DNA of 64,000 nucleotides, taken from positions 124,001 through 188,000 of the forward strand of contig JABARE010000006.1 in the NCBI GenBank assembly GCA_019187365.1. Direction: 5' to 3'. The notes below the pieces were generated by a model, which saw only the letters and a list, made by a program, of their open reading frames with translations, was not told the origin of the DNA and did no database searches. Every line of letters begins with the position of its first letter. Positions within the stretch are counted from its first letter, which is position 1. Positions 45,934 through 54,731 of the stretch are shown one piece after another. The translations under genes were made by a program, and so were the position numbers. The DNA is from Saprospiraceae bacterium (GTDB lineage Bacteria; Bacteroidota; Bacteroidia; Chitinophagales; Saprospiraceae).

Positions 45934-47166
45934 TCAATCCATGTTGGCGATGATCTCGTCGCCGAAGCCGCTACAGGAAAGCAACTCGGCACCATCCATC
46001 AACCGGTGGAAATCGTAGGTTACGCGCTTGTTGCGGATGGCTTTTTCCAAGCCGCGCACGATCCGGTTTGCAACCTCCTGCCATCCCATGTATTCAAACA
46101 TCATGACTCCGGACAGTATGACGGAACTTGGATTCACTTTGTCGAGGCCGGCGTATTTGGGCGCTGTGCCGTGGGTGGCTTCGAAGATGGCGTGTCCGGT
46201 GAGGTAGTTGATGTTGGCTCCCGGAGCTATCCCGATCCCTCCAACCTGGGCGGCGAGGGCATCAGAGATGTAATCGCCATTGAGGTTCAGCGTAGCAATG
46301 GTATCGTATTCCTCCGGGCGCAACAGAATTTGTTGGAGGAAAGCGTCAGCTATGGAGTCTTTTACAATGAGACCCTGAGGCAACACCATCCAGGGTCCAC
46401 CATCCAGAGGAACGGCGCCGTACTCGTTTTTGGCAAGTTCATATGCCCATTCCATGAAACGGCCTTCCGTATATTTCATGATGTTGCCTTTATGAACTAG
46501 TGTGAGAGAGCGGGACCCAAGGCTGAGGCTTTGCTCGATCGCTGCGCGGACAAGGCGCTGGGTTCCTTCCTTCGAAACCGGTTTGATCCCGATCCCGGTT
46601 GTGTCGGGAAAACGGATCTTTTTATACCGGTCAGGAAAGTTTTCCTTTAGGAATTTTAGGAATATCTTGAGTTCGTCAGAATCTGCATCAAACTCGATTC
46701 CGGCGTAAATGTCTTCTGTGTTTTCTCTGAAGATGGTCATATTCACCTTCTGTGGCTCGCGCACCGGCGACGGCACTCCTTCGAACCAACGCACCGGACG
46801 CACACATGCATACAAGTCGAGTTGCTGGCGAAGCGCAACGTTTAGCGAGCGCATGCCTTTACCCGTCGTGCCGGTAGGTGTTGTCAGTGGCCCTTTTATG
46901 GCCACAAGACAATCAGAAATGACGTCCAGGGTTTCCTGTGGCAACCAGCTTTCCGTAAGCTGGTAGGCCTTTTCTCCAGCGTAAACTTCGCGCCAGTGGA
47001 TTTTTTTATCGCCGCGAAAGGTCTTTTCTACTGCAGCATCAAAAACCCGAACGGAAGCAGCCCAAATGTCTGGTCCGGTTCCATCCCCTTCGATAAATGG
47101 GACGATCGGGTGATCGGGGACGAAGAGTTGCCCTTGGTGAATGGTGATTTTTTCCGGAGTGGCCAT
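45934..47166 (-). CDS. icd: Isocitrate dehydrogenase (NADP+)
   Basis: 410 residues, aligning end to end in memory with the E. coli-type homodimeric enzyme. It converts isocitrate to 2-oxoglutarate and CO2 in the TCA cycle. Visible features: [13 protein letters not shown], the substrate-binding loop [16 protein letters not shown] with the regulatory Ser (S107, equivalent to E. coli S113), [44 protein letters not shown] and [15 protein letters not shown], where Lys-Tyr indicates NADP rather than NAD. No kinase/phosphatase gene lies nearby. A -7 element sits 40 bases upstream. Confidence 0.96.
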   Translation of the reverse strand: MATPEKITIHQGQLFVPDHPIVPFIEGDGTGPDIWAASVRVFDAAVEKTFRGDKKIHWREVYAGEKAYQLTESWLPQETLDVISDCLVAIKGPLTTPTGTTGKGMRSLNVALRQQLDLYACVRPVRWFEGVPSPVREPQKVNMTIFRENTEDIYAGIEFDADSDELKIFLKFLKENFPDRYKKIRFPDTTGIGIKPVSKEGTQRLVRAAIEQSLSLGSRSLTLVHKGNIMKYTEGRFMEWAYELAKNEYGAVPLDGGPWMVLPQGLIVKDSIADAFLQQILLRPEEYDTIATLNLNGDYISDALAAQVGGIGIAPGANINYLTGHAIFEATHGTAPKYAGLDKVNPSSVILSGVMMFEYMGWQEVANRIVRGLEKAIRNKRVTYDFHRLMDGAELLSCSGFGDEIIANMD

Positions 47167-47206
47167 TGCTAAGTGATTTTGGTGGGTAATGTGGGAAATT
47201 CGACCG

Positions 47207-47214
47207 CAAAAGTA
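47207..47214 (-). promoter_or_regulatory. -7 promoter element for icd
   Basis: Minus-strand TACTTTTG about 40 bases upstream of ATG 47166. No matching -33 TTG. Confidence 0.4.
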
Positions 47215-47334
47215 AGACGCACCCGGCTGGGAAACGGAATGGTACTACCTGCATTAGGATATTATTTAATAGGTTCTGGCCCCAGGACGTGAGCAGCAAA
47301 TGCCCCAAAAGGGGAAAACGGAGTAATTTTGGCC

Positions 47335-48366
47335 ATGCGAAACCCTGCATTGGACAGCGACCGCGACCATCTTCCGCAGGAGGACAGGCAACTGGAAAAG
47401 GCACTGAGACCCAAAGACCTGGCCGAATTCTCCGGGCAGCCGCACGTGGTAGAAAACCTGAAGATCTTCATTGCTGCAGCAAGGCTTAGGGCTGAGGCAC
47501 TGGACCACGTATTGCTACACGGTCCCCCCGGATTGGGAAAGACAACGCTGTCACACATCATTGCCAACGAGATGGGGTCCGGACTCAAGATCAGCTCGGG
47601 GCCCGTTCTCGAAAAGCCGGGTGATCTCGCAGGCCTGCTTACGGGCTTGCAGGAAAACGATATCCTTTTTATTGATGAGATCCACAGGCTAAACACGGTG
47701 GTGGAGGAATACCTCTACTCCGCCATGGAGGATTACCGAATCGACATCATGATCGACACCGGTCCCAACGCGCGCAGTGTCCAAATAAAAGTGCATCCTT
47801 TTACTCTGGTGGGTGCCACCACGCGGGTGGGACTGCTCACGGCTCCCCTGCGCTCGCGCTTTGGAATCTCATGTCACCTCGACTATTACGATCAGTCTGT
47901 GCTGGAAAAGATCATCTTGCGGTCAGCAGGACTGCTCCATGTGCACGCTGATGACGAGGGCATCCGCGAAATTGCCCGGCGATCCAGGGGAACCCCAAGA
48001 ATTGCCAACGCCCTGTTAAGGCGTTTGAGGGACTTTGCGCAAATCAAAGGGAGGGGTGTGATCGACCTCGAGATTGCCCGCTTCGGGCTCAACGCACTCA
48101 ACGTCGACAGCTTGGGGCTCGATGCGATGGATAACCGCATACTCAGCACCATCATTACAAAATTTACCGGGGGTCCTGTTGGACTCAATACACTCGCAAC
48201 GGCCGTTGGAGAAGAAGCAGGAACCATCGAGGAAGTGCATGAACCCTTTCTCATCATGGAGGGCTTTATCCAGCGCACACCCAGGGGCAGAATTGCCACA
48301 GAAAAGGCTTACCAGCACCTTGGATTGCCCGGAGCTGCATTCCGGCAGCCCGGACTCTTCGACTGA
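47335..48366 (+). CDS. ruvB: Holliday junction branch-migration helicase RuvB
   Basis: 343 residues. RuvB is the AAA+ motor that drives branch migration with RuvA. Walker A GPPGLGKT (63-70), Walker [10 protein letters not shown] (110-118), sensor-1 [10 protein letters not shown], the arginine-finger region APLRSRFGI, the lid/sensor-2 [19 protein letters not shown] and the C-terminal winged helix ([20 protein letters not shown]) are all visible. I start at ATG 47335 (MRNPALDSD); TTG 47329 is in frame. A TAATTTTG at 47324-47331 sits so close to the start that, if used, transcription would begin at or after the start codon. Confidence 0.96.
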   Translation: MRNPALDSDRDHLPQEDRQLEKALRPKDLAEFSGQPHVVENLKIFIAAARLRAEALDHVLLHGPPGLGKTTLSHIIANEMGSGLKISSGPVLEKPGDLAGLLTGLQENDILFIDEIHRLNTVVEEYLYSAMEDYRIDIMIDTGPNARSVQIKVHPFTLVGATTRVGLLTAPLRSRFGISCHLDYYDQSVLEKIILRSAGLLHVHADDEGIREIARRSRGTPRIANALLRRLRDFAQIKGRGVIDLEIARFGLNALNVDSLGLDAMDNRILSTIITKFTGGPVGLNTLATAVGEEAGTIEEVHEPFLIMEGFIQRTPRGRIATEKAYQHLGLPGAAFRQPGLFD

Positions 48367-48379
48367 CAGGGGGGCAGGG

Positions 48380-48700
48380 TCAGGCCTGTGCCGTAGGAGT
48401 GTTGAATGCCATCGGTGGAACGATTTGCGGTTCGGGGTCCTGAATGGGGCCGAACTGCTGCTCGTATTTCTGGATGTTATCCATCAACGCACGTAGAAGG
48501 CGTTTGGCGTGCTGCGGCGTAAGCACCATGCGCGCCTTTACCTTTGCTTTGGGCACATTGGGCATCATGCGGATGAAGTCGAGCACAAATTCTGAATGGG
48601 AGTGGGATATGATGGCAAGATTGGAGTATATGCCCTCGGCAACGTCTTCCGTCAACTCGATGTTCAACTGGTTTTGATTGGTTGTGTTCTGGTCACTCAT
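48380..48700 (-). CDS. DUF3467 protein
   Basis: 106 residues, a small cytoplasmic protein of the DUF3467 family: NIELTEDVAEGIYSNLAIIS, then EFVLDFIRMMPNVPKAKVKA and MVLTPQHAKRLLRALMDNI are the family core. The C-terminal 25 residues are Pro-rich and disordered. Function unknown, widespread in bacteria. It is convergent with ruvB, with 13 bases between stops. Confidence 0.9.
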   Translation of the reverse strand: MSDQNTTNQNQLNIELTEDVAEGIYSNLAIISHSHSEFVLDFIRMMPNVPKAKVKARMVLTPQHAKRLLRALMDNIQKYEQQFGPIQDPEPQIVPPMAFNTPTAQA

Positions 48701-48754
48701 GTTGTTAAATTTTAAAAATTCACCTTATAGAACTCGCAAATTGCTCAGCAAGCC

Positions 48755-48762
48755 CAAATGTA
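48755..48762 (-). promoter_or_regulatory. -7 promoter element for the DUF3467 gene
   Basis: Minus-strand TACATTTG about 55 bases upstream of ATG 48700; no -33 TTG at normal spacing. Confidence 0.35.
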
Positions 48763-48889
48763 TAACATTTCCAATGCCCGAAGCGTTTGCTGATGGGTAT
48801 AGAATATCTGCTCTGCCTCCATATTATGCAGACTTTTTGGCATACCCAACCATTTGCGGGACAAGGTGTTGTTATGTGATTCCGGATTG

Positions 48890-50128
48890 ATGGATTCACT
48901 GACGCAAATCGTACTGGGGGCAGCCTGCGGCGAAGCCGTAGCGGGGAAGAAACTGGGCAACCGCGCCATGATATGGGGCGCCGTGGGAGGAACCATCCCC
49001 GACCTCGATGTATTGTCGAACTGGTTTCTCGACCCCCTTGACGCCATGATGTTCCATCGCGGGCCCATGCACTCCCTGCTGTTTGCATCGATTTTGCCGC
49101 TATTGGCCGGACCGCTGGTCAAAAAACTGTACGACCGAAACTGGCATCGAAAAAAGACCTGGCAATGGGTTGGCTATGGAGTTGGCTTGCTGCTTTACGT
49201 CGCCGCCGCTGTTTTGGCAAGCCTCATTGCCGGCCTCGTTTCAGGGACAACCCCATGGCCGGTCATTGCATTTTTTGCGTTTGTGGGTCTTGGGTTTTTC
49301 TTTCTCCGCTACAAACAAGTGTTAGCTGACCGGGGTCCTGCGGCAGAACCGGTAGGCGTTGGTCTCTGGCGGCGTTTGTTTTTTTGGTCCGTTTTTACAC
49401 ACCCCCTGCTGGATGCCCTGACTACTTATGGTACACAGCTTTTCTGGCCTTTCGACAATATGAGGGTGCAAATTTCGAGCATTTCCATTGTTGACCCTTT
49501 GTACACCGTTCCCTTTGGTTTGATGTTGCTGGGAGCGGCATTGCATCGCCGGGACGATCCCGGGCGTCGCAGATGGGTTATGGGGGGAATTGCCATAGCT
49601 TCAATCTACCTGATGTTGACCTTTGCACACAAGCTGGTCGTTGACCATAAATTTCGTGCACGTCTCAACTCCGAAGCGATTGCCACCAGCAGCCGGATGA
49701 GCACGCCATCCATCCTCAATAATGCGCTGTGGTATGCCATTGCGCGGACGGATACGGGGTTCATAGCAGGATATTATTCCATATTCGATCGGGGGAAGCC
49801 CTTCGATCGCTTAGTGGCATTTCCTTCTAACCATCACTTTGGTGACAACTACCGCGACGACCTTACTTTGCAGCAACTCGCCTGGTTTAGCGGCGGGTAT
49901 TACCGCCTCGAGCGCCTCGCCTCCGACACACTGTTGTTCAGCGACCTTCGCTTCGGCAGTCTGGGTGGGCGCCCGGATGATCCCCAGGGATCAGTGTTCA
50001 CCATGAAGCTGGTCGATCTGAATGGGAGGCTTGAAATGGTGCCTCAGGGCCGGCCGCGCAACCGGCCCGAAGACGTTGCCTGGTTCAGAAAGCGCATTTT
50101 CGGATCCGAAAATACTAACGAACGTTAG
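48890..50128 (+). CDS. YdjM/YbcI-like membrane-bound metal-dependent hydrolase
   Basis: 412 residues from ATG 48890 (MDSLTQIVLGAACGEAVAGK), the typical N-terminus of the family; an upstream in-frame start is less likely. Motifs: GGTIPDLDVLSNWF and MFHRGPMHSLLFASIL (His/Asp residues proposed to bind metal), then several membrane segments (about 85-150, 165-190, 215-260) and FTHPLLDALTTYGTQLF. The C-terminal 150 residues are soluble. Enzymatic activity of this family is not established. It converges on the next gene so tightly that the two stop codons overlap inside a palindrome. Confidence 0.87.
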   Translation: MDSLTQIVLGAACGEAVAGKKLGNRAMIWGAVGGTIPDLDVLSNWFLDPLDAMMFHRGPMHSLLFASILPLLAGPLVKKLYDRNWHRKKTWQWVGYGVGLLLYVAAAVLASLIAGLVSGTTPWPVIAFFAFVGLGFFFLRYKQVLADRGPAAEPVGVGLWRRLFFWSVFTHPLLDALTTYGTQLFWPFDNMRVQISSISIVDPLYTVPFGLMLLGAALHRRDDPGRRRWVMGGIAIASIYLMLTFAHKLVVDHKFRARLNSEAIATSSRMSTPSILNNALWYAIARTDTGFIAGYYSIFDRGKPFDRLVAFPSNHHFGDNYRDDLTLQQLAWFSGGYYRLERLASDTLLFSDLRFGSLGGRPDDPQGSVFTMKLVDLNGRLEMVPQGRPRNRPEDVAWFRKRIFGSENTNER

Positions 50129-50132
50129 TATT
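50111..50132. repeat. Perfect 22-bp palindrome over two convergent stop codons
   Basis: AATACTAACG (50111-50120), AA, CGTTAGTATT (50123-50132). A copy with two changes lies at 59930-59951. It looks like a TetR-type operator; as it is followed by a T-run 8 bases further on, it could instead act as a terminator. Confidence 0.6.
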
Positions 50133-51075
50133 GCTGCAGTTTTTTATTCAAAAATTTAACCACTTTATTTTCTATTCTTTGTGCTGCAACGGAGCTGACT
50201 AAATGACTTGATATTCTATTGAGTTCATTATTTGAATGGGCTTTTTGATTATACCATTTTGCACGTTCCGAATTTCCAAAATGATTTTTCCAATCCTCTA
50301 TTTCCGGTTCTTCAATTATTGCCCAATCAAACATGTTAAATGTATTGTCAACCTTTACAATGAAATGGAGCGTTCCGTCGGGTGATTTCATTGGGACACA
50401 GAATTCTGACCAGCTATGGTTCCCTTCAGCAACCACTTTGCCATCGATATTTAATAATTTTGCCAAGGCAACAAAGGCCATTTCGCGTTCACTGCACCAG
50501 CCAAAAGTTGAAAACGTATCACATGCTGCGCTAAAGTATTTGGGCATTTCCTCAACTAAATCACGTAAAAACAAATATGGCGTTCTGTCAACATCTGCAA
50601 AGGATCGGTAATTCGGAAATTCTACAGATGCTTTTGTGCTACTCAATGATTGAGAGGAACGTACAAATTTGATTTCATATCTTGGATTTGGGGTGATCCA
50701 ATGCCAATAATAGGGAATATCCAGTATTTCACCTACAGAACAATTTGATGCCGAGTTACAGGTAAATAAGTGGTGCAATAACTTTATCGTAAAAAACCTG
50801 GTAATGTTGATGGAGTCTGTTCTGACAAGATCGTTCTTATTACACAGCCTGTAAAAGGCGGAACTGTCAATCAGAAAAAAGTCATTTAAGTGATTTTCTA
50901 TGAGGGATTGAAAGAATTTTGGAATGGTAAGGGAATCATATTTAAAATGGCCGGCATCGAATTTGGTAATTTTATTTTGATGTTCAAATTCATCCTTTGC
51001 TGATTTTGAGTTTTGGATGCAGGAATGGGAAGCAAAGCAGGCCAGTGAGATGAGAAGGCAATGGATACTGTTCAT
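50125..51075 (-). CDS. Lipoprotein with transglutaminase-like features, low GC
   Basis: 316 residues. The N-terminus MNSIHCLLISLACFASHSC gives a lipobox with Cys 19. The centre resembles a transglutaminase/peptidase-like fold: a Cys followed by a helix (FGWCSEREMAFVALAKLLNI), a His in GNHSWSEFCVP and an Asp in FNMFDWAI would form a Cys-His-Asp set. I could not identify a closer family. Base composition is clearly more A/T-rich than the neighbouring genes, which suggests recent acquisition. It overlaps the stop codon of the convergent YdjM-like gene. Cell-envelope location is firm; enzymatic activity is inference. Confidence 0.7.
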   Translation of the reverse strand: MNSIHCLLISLACFASHSCIQNSKSAKDEFEHQNKITKFDAGHFKYDSLTIPKFFQSLIENHLNDFFLIDSSAFYRLCNKNDLVRTDSINITRFFTIKLLHHLFTCNSASNCSVGEILDIPYYWHWITPNPRYEIKFVRSSQSLSSTKASVEFPNYRSFADVDRTPYLFLRDLVEEMPKYFSAACDTFSTFGWCSEREMAFVALAKLLNIDGKVVAEGNHSWSEFCVPMKSPDGTLHFIVKVDNTFNMFDWAIIEEPEIEDWKNHFGNSERAKWYNQKAHSNNELNRISSHLVSSVAAQRIENKVVKFLNKKLQQY

Positions 51076-51102
51076 GACAATGGTAATTTATGATCATGTG
51101 AC

Positions 51103-51110
51103 CAAATATA
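51103..51110 (-). promoter_or_regulatory. -7 promoter element for the low-GC lipoprotein
   Basis: Minus-strand TATATTTG about 28 bases upstream of ATG 51075. Confidence 0.35.
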
Positions 51111-51238
51111 GAGTTTTTGCTCGTTGTGTGATCATTTTAGCGATGATGTCTTGTGAAGTAACAACCAAATGAAGGCAGCAAATCCCACTTCGCCCATCGT
51201 AGAGGCACGAAGTCAGCGCGTGTTCAAGTCCGGAGGTC

Positions 51239-52672
51239 TTATTTCAATTCTTCTGCTGGGTGCTCGACTTCCTGCCAGCGGTCGCCTTTTCGCGGAATTT
51301 TCAATTCGTGCTCCCATTTTCCGATCACAGCAGTAGCAAGGCAGTTGCCGAGGGTGTTGACGGCGGTGCGAGCCATATCCATGAGGGCGTCGATGCCAAG
51401 GATTGCGGCAATGGGCCATTCGGGCAAGCCAAAGGATGCTGCCATTCCGGCAAGTATGACCAGCGATGCGCGCGCAACGCCGGCAACGCCTTTGCTGGTG
51501 AGCATCAGCGTGAGCATCATGATAACCTGTTGCCCAATGCTCAATTCGATCCCGGCTGCCTGTGCAACAAAAATGGTGGCCAGCGATAAATACAGGCTGG
51601 TGCCATCGAGGTTGAAACTGAGCCCCGTGGGCAATACAAACGATACCACTTCCCGCGACACGCCAAACCGCTCCATATTTTCCATAGCGACGGGCAGCGC
51701 GGCTTCGGAACTTGCTGTACCGAAGGCAATGGTAACAGGCTGCGCCGCATGTGATAAGAAACGACGGAGGGGGATCTTGAAAAAAAGCGCAATGGGCAGC
51801 AGAATGCCCAGGACAAACACCACCAGAGCCAGATATAAGGTGCACAACAACAGGAAAAGATTGTGCAAAACTTCGATGCCCATATTTGAGATGGTGTAGG
51901 CTATCGCGCCGGCAACCCCAAAGGGCGCAAAGTGCATGATGAGATCGGTAAATTTGAACATGACCGCAGAAAGCGATTCTGCAAAGACCAGAAAGGGTTT
52001 GCGCTTTTCAAAGGGAACCATTAGCAGGGACACGGCGAAAAGCAAACAAAAGACAACGATCTGGAGGATCTGACCCTCCGCAATGGATTTGAAAAAGTTT
52101 TCCGGAAAACTGTGAAGAATGATGTCTTTCCATCCGTGAGCCTGCGCTACAACAGGCAGCGACCCCTCTGGCGTGAATTCCGGAATGCCAACACCTGCTT
52201 TACTGAAGTTGATGGCCGCCAGCCCAATCATCATGGCAAGGGTAGTCACCACTTCAAAATACAGAAGAGATTTCCAGCCGAGGCGTCCCAACTGATGCGT
52301 ATTGGAATGTCCGGAGATGCCAATGATCAAAGTACCGAAGAGCAGCGGTGCAATGATGCATTTGATCAGCTTGATGAAAATTTTGCTAAGTACGTCAAGC
52401 TCTTTGCCAATTGCCGGAAAGTCGTAGCCGATCTCTGCACCAAGCAGCATGCTGACGAAAATCCATGCCGTGAGCGTTCGTTTGTATAGGCCAAACAACA
52501 AGAGTGCAGCAAGACCACACCAGCGAACGGTGGCTGCCGCAATCGGACCCATGGGCAACCAGCCCAATGCATGAAAGGAAGCGGTCAGTGCAGCTATCCC
52601 CGCTCCGAGGATGAAGTAGTTCGCATTGTTTTTTAGAAAATTACGGAGGCGCATTTCATACTCTTTTTGCAT
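51239..52672 (-). CDS. Dicarboxylate/amino acid:cation symporter (DAACS family)
   Basis: About 477 residues from ATG 52672, or 471 from ATG 52654, which avoids overlap with the dedA stop. Eight membrane segments and two hairpins are expected. Signature motifs: IKCIIAPLLFGTLIIGISG, the serine-rich reentrant loop GTASSEAALPVAMENM, the substrate loop PTGLSFNLDGTSLY (NMDGT in most homologues; Leu replaces Met here) and MDMARTAVNTLGNCLATAVI. It imports glutamate, aspartate or C4-dicarboxylates with Na+ or H+. It is cotranscribed behind the DedA-family gene. Confidence 0.93.
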   Translation of the reverse strand: MQKEYEMRLRNFLKNNANYFILGAGIAALTASFHALGWLPMGPIAAATVRWCGLAALLLFGLYKRTLTAWIFVSMLLGAEIGYDFPAIGKELDVLSKIFIKLIKCIIAPLLFGTLIIGISGHSNTHQLGRLGWKSLLYFEVVTTLAMMIGLAAINFSKAGVGIPEFTPEGSLPVVAQAHGWKDIILHSFPENFFKSIAEGQILQIVVFCLLFAVSLLMVPFEKRKPFLVFAESLSAVMFKFTDLIMHFAPFGVAGAIAYTISNMGIEVLHNLFLLLCTLYLALVVFVLGILLPIALFFKIPLRRFLSHAAQPVTIAFGTASSEAALPVAMENMERFGVSREVVSFVLPTGLSFNLDGTSLYLSLATIFVAQAAGIELSIGQQVIMMLTLMLTSKGVAGVARASLVILAGMAASFGLPEWPIAAILGIDALMDMARTAVNTLGNCLATAVIGKWEHELKIPRKGDRWQEVEHPAEELK

Positions 52673-53300
52673 GCTTCATCGCAGCAAAAAATCCCCAGAT
52701 CATGGGAAACAAACTTACAAAGAGTATCGCGATGACAATGATCGAAAAATTCTGTTTGACAAAGGGGATGTTTCCGAACAGATACCCGACACCAATGACC
52801 GGAATGACCCAGAGCAATCCACCGAGGACGTTGAAATAGGTAAACCGGGCCGGCTTCATTTTGCCGATTCCGGCCACAAAGGGTACAAAGGTGCGGATAA
52901 AGGGAAGATACCTGCCTATGATCAGCGCCTTTCCGCCGTGTTTGTCGTAAAAGACCTGGGTGCGCACCAAATACTCCTCTTTTATAAACTTTCGTTCGCG
53001 ATCAAAGATTGCTTTGCCAAAACCCGAACCTATCGCGAAATTGAGCTGATTGCCCAGAAACGCTCCGGCAAAACAGACGGCAAATAAGACGAAAACGTCT
53101 AAGTTGCCCCCGGCGGCGAGCGCCCCGGCAGCAAAAAGCAGCGAGTCCCCGGGAAGAAAGGGAGCAATCACGAGTCCCGTTTCGACAAAGAGGATCAGAA
53201 AAAGGATGATGTAGATGTAAATTCCGTATTGCTCGATCAGCTCGACCAAATGCCCCTCTATGTTCAATACGAAATCAAAAGCCTGCTGCAAAACCTCCAT
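52656..53300 (-). CDS. DedA-family membrane protein
   Basis: 214 residues with the DedA/SNARE-associated domain: ETGLVIAPFLPGDSLLFAAG, GFGKAIFDRERKFIKEEYL, GRYLPFIRTFVPFVAGIGKM and FNVLGGLLWVIPVIGVGYLF. DedA proteins are inner-membrane transporters thought to recycle undecaprenyl phosphate or move other lipids in exchange for protons. The N-terminus is helical before the first membrane segment. It is first gene of a two-gene unit with the DAACS symporter, whose start overlaps or abuts its stop. Confidence 0.92.
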   Translation of the reverse strand: MEVLQQAFDFVLNIEGHLVELIEQYGIYIYIILFLILFVETGLVIAPFLPGDSLLFAAGALAAGGNLDVFVLFAVCFAGAFLGNQLNFAIGSGFGKAIFDRERKFIKEEYLVRTQVFYDKHGGKALIIGRYLPFIRTFVPFVAGIGKMKPARFTYFNVLGGLLWVIPVIGVGYLFGNIPFVKQNFSIIVIAILFVSLFPMIWGFFAAMKHAKRV

Positions 53301-53316
53301 GTCTGAAATTGAGGGT

Positions 53317-53324
53317 CAAAGATA
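53317..53324 (-). promoter_or_regulatory. -7 promoter element for dedA-symporter
   Basis: Minus-strand TATCTTTG about 17 bases upstream of ATG 53300. Confidence 0.4.
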
Positions 53325-53486
53325 GCCCACATTTGCTTTGAGCCGTGGTTGTTGGGTTAACGGGAATGCCATCATCGATGTGCAAAACGCATATATGTAA
53401 ACGCTTCATTACAAATTAAATAAATTTATAACATGTAATTATTTTATTTTCAACAATATATGTAATAAAATATCGATTCTGTCGTC

Positions 53487-53494
53487 TATATTTG
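53487..53494 (+). promoter_or_regulatory. -7 promoter element for the 53514 gene
   Basis: Perfect TATATTTG 19 bases before ATG 53514, immediately after an AT-rich tract (about 53400-53475). Confidence 0.4.
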
Positions 53495-53513
53495 CCTTCC
53501 CAACATCTGGTAT

Positions 53514-54032
53514 ATGGAACAAACGGTACAATCGCTGCGCGACCTGCGCAAGGGCATTTTTAACGAGCGCTCAAAGGACCTGCTGCTGGCGTTCCTCATT
53601 GCCCTGATCGGCCTGGCCGGGAGTTACCTCGTGCTGGGCAAATCCATCCGGGACCGCGGGATTTCCTTTGATGCATTGCCTGCTGAAATTCCAGGTGTTG
53701 CCGGACAAGAGGATGCCTCAACCGGTTCGGAAGGGCTATCGCAGTCCGCGTACCAGTTCCGCCAGGAAGCCCTGCTCGTGCAGGGTAGCATGTTGGTTGG
53801 CCATATCACCCGCATCAGCAACCTCGCGTTTGATCCCCGCGGTTCATACCTCCTCGACTATGGCAATGGCATTCGCCACAGGATGACATCTTCGACCATG
53901 AGCATTCGCTACGAGGTTCCTGGCATCTATTTGCTGCAGTGTTATGTTCTCGAAGCTGAAAAATGGAAATTGCTGTCTGCAGAGACCATCACCATTCGCA
54001 GGCCTCAGCATCAGACCTGGAGTGAACACTGA
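53514..54032 (+). CDS. Single-pass membrane protein with PKD-like C-terminal domain
   Basis: 172 residues, no recognised family. A charged cytoplasmic N-terminus (RDLRKGIFNERSKD) precedes one membrane segment (LLLAFLIALIGLAGSYLVLG, about 23-43), then a low-complexity linker and a beta-rich domain of about 75 residues. The stretch FDPRGSYLLDYGNGIRHRMT followed by YEVPGIYLLQCYV has the shape of a PKD-type immunoglobulin fold (W/Y-x-F/Y-G-D/N-G then Y-x-x-x-G-x-Y). The orientation predicts the domain outside the inner membrane. It is transcribed alone and converges on the sucA operon. Function unknown. Confidence 0.75.
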   Translation: MEQTVQSLRDLRKGIFNERSKDLLLAFLIALIGLAGSYLVLGKSIRDRGISFDALPAEIPGVAGQEDASTGSEGLSQSAYQFRQEALLVQGSMLVGHITRISNLAFDPRGSYLLDYGNGIRHRMTSSTMSIRYEVPGIYLLQCYVLEAEKWKLLSAETITIRRPQHQTWSEH

Positions 54033-54059
54033 CTTGAGGTTTTTCCAACCTCGCCCCTG

Positions 54060-54731
54060 TCAGTTGCCGAAGGCGTATTGAACGAGGTTCGCACCCATCT
54101 TTAACGCTTCTCTTCTCTTTTCTTCGGGATCGTTGTGAACTTCCCGGTCCTCCCAGCCATCGCCCAGGTCGCACTCGTAACTATAGAAGCACACCAGGCG
54201 CCCTTCCCAGATCAGTCCATATCCTTTTGGCGCTTTCTTATCGTGTTCGTGTATTTTGGGCAAGCCGTTGGCAAAAGTGAATTTTTGCCGATAAACCGGA
54301 TGATCGAAAGGCAATTCAATAAAATCGAGTTCAGGAAAAACTTTCTTCATGGCTGGCCTGACGAAGGGATCCATGCCATAGTTGTCGTCGATGTGAAGAA
54401 AGCCACCACCGAGCAGGTATGTTCTGAGATTGGAGGCATCCGCGTCGTTAAAAACCACATTGCCATGTCCGGTCATGTGAACAAAGGGATGGTTGAACAG
54501 TTCGGCGCTTGCAGGCTCTACCGTCGAGTAATTGAGGTCGAGTTGGGTAAGCAGTTCAGCGTTGCAAAATCGAGCCAGGTTGGTAAGCGACGTGGGGTTG
54601 GCATACCAATCGCCTCCACCACCGTATTTGAGCAGGGCCATGCGGAGCTTATGTCCCGATTGTGCTCGAACTTCGCAGCATGCGGAGGCGATCAGCATGG
54701 TCGTCATAAGTGTAGCTAAGAGCTGTCTCAT
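54060..54731 (-). CDS. Secreted DUF4159 protein
   Basis: 223 residues. The signal peptide ends CEVRA|QSGH. The rest is the DUF4159 domain: LLKYGGGGDWYANPTSLTNL, then PFVHMTGHGNVVFNDADASN, GGGFLHIDDNYGMDPFVRPA and YSYECDLGDGWED. The fold resembles class I glutamine amidotransferase-like domains found near gas-vesicle-type or MoxR/DUF58 gene sets in Bacteroidota, but its role is unknown. Its ATG overlaps the rsmE stop (ATGA), so it is translationally coupled to rsmE. It lacks a T9SS signal, so a periplasmic location is likely. Confidence 0.88.
   Translation of the reverse strand: MRQLLATLMTTMLIASACCEVRAQSGHKLRMALLKYGGGGDWYANPTSLTNLARFCNAELLTQLDLNYSTVEPASAELFNHPFVHMTGHGNVVFNDADASNLRTYLLGGGFLHIDDNYGMDPFVRPAMKKVFPELDFIELPFDHPVYRQKFTFANGLPKIHEHDKKAPKGYGLIWEGRLVCFYSYECDLGDGWEDREVHNDPEEKRREALKMGANLVQYAFGN

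Noticed and set aside
45774..45995. Minus-strand open frame of 73 codons overlapping the icd 3' end
   Set aside because: Overlaps icd on the same strand in another frame and has no recognisable feature.
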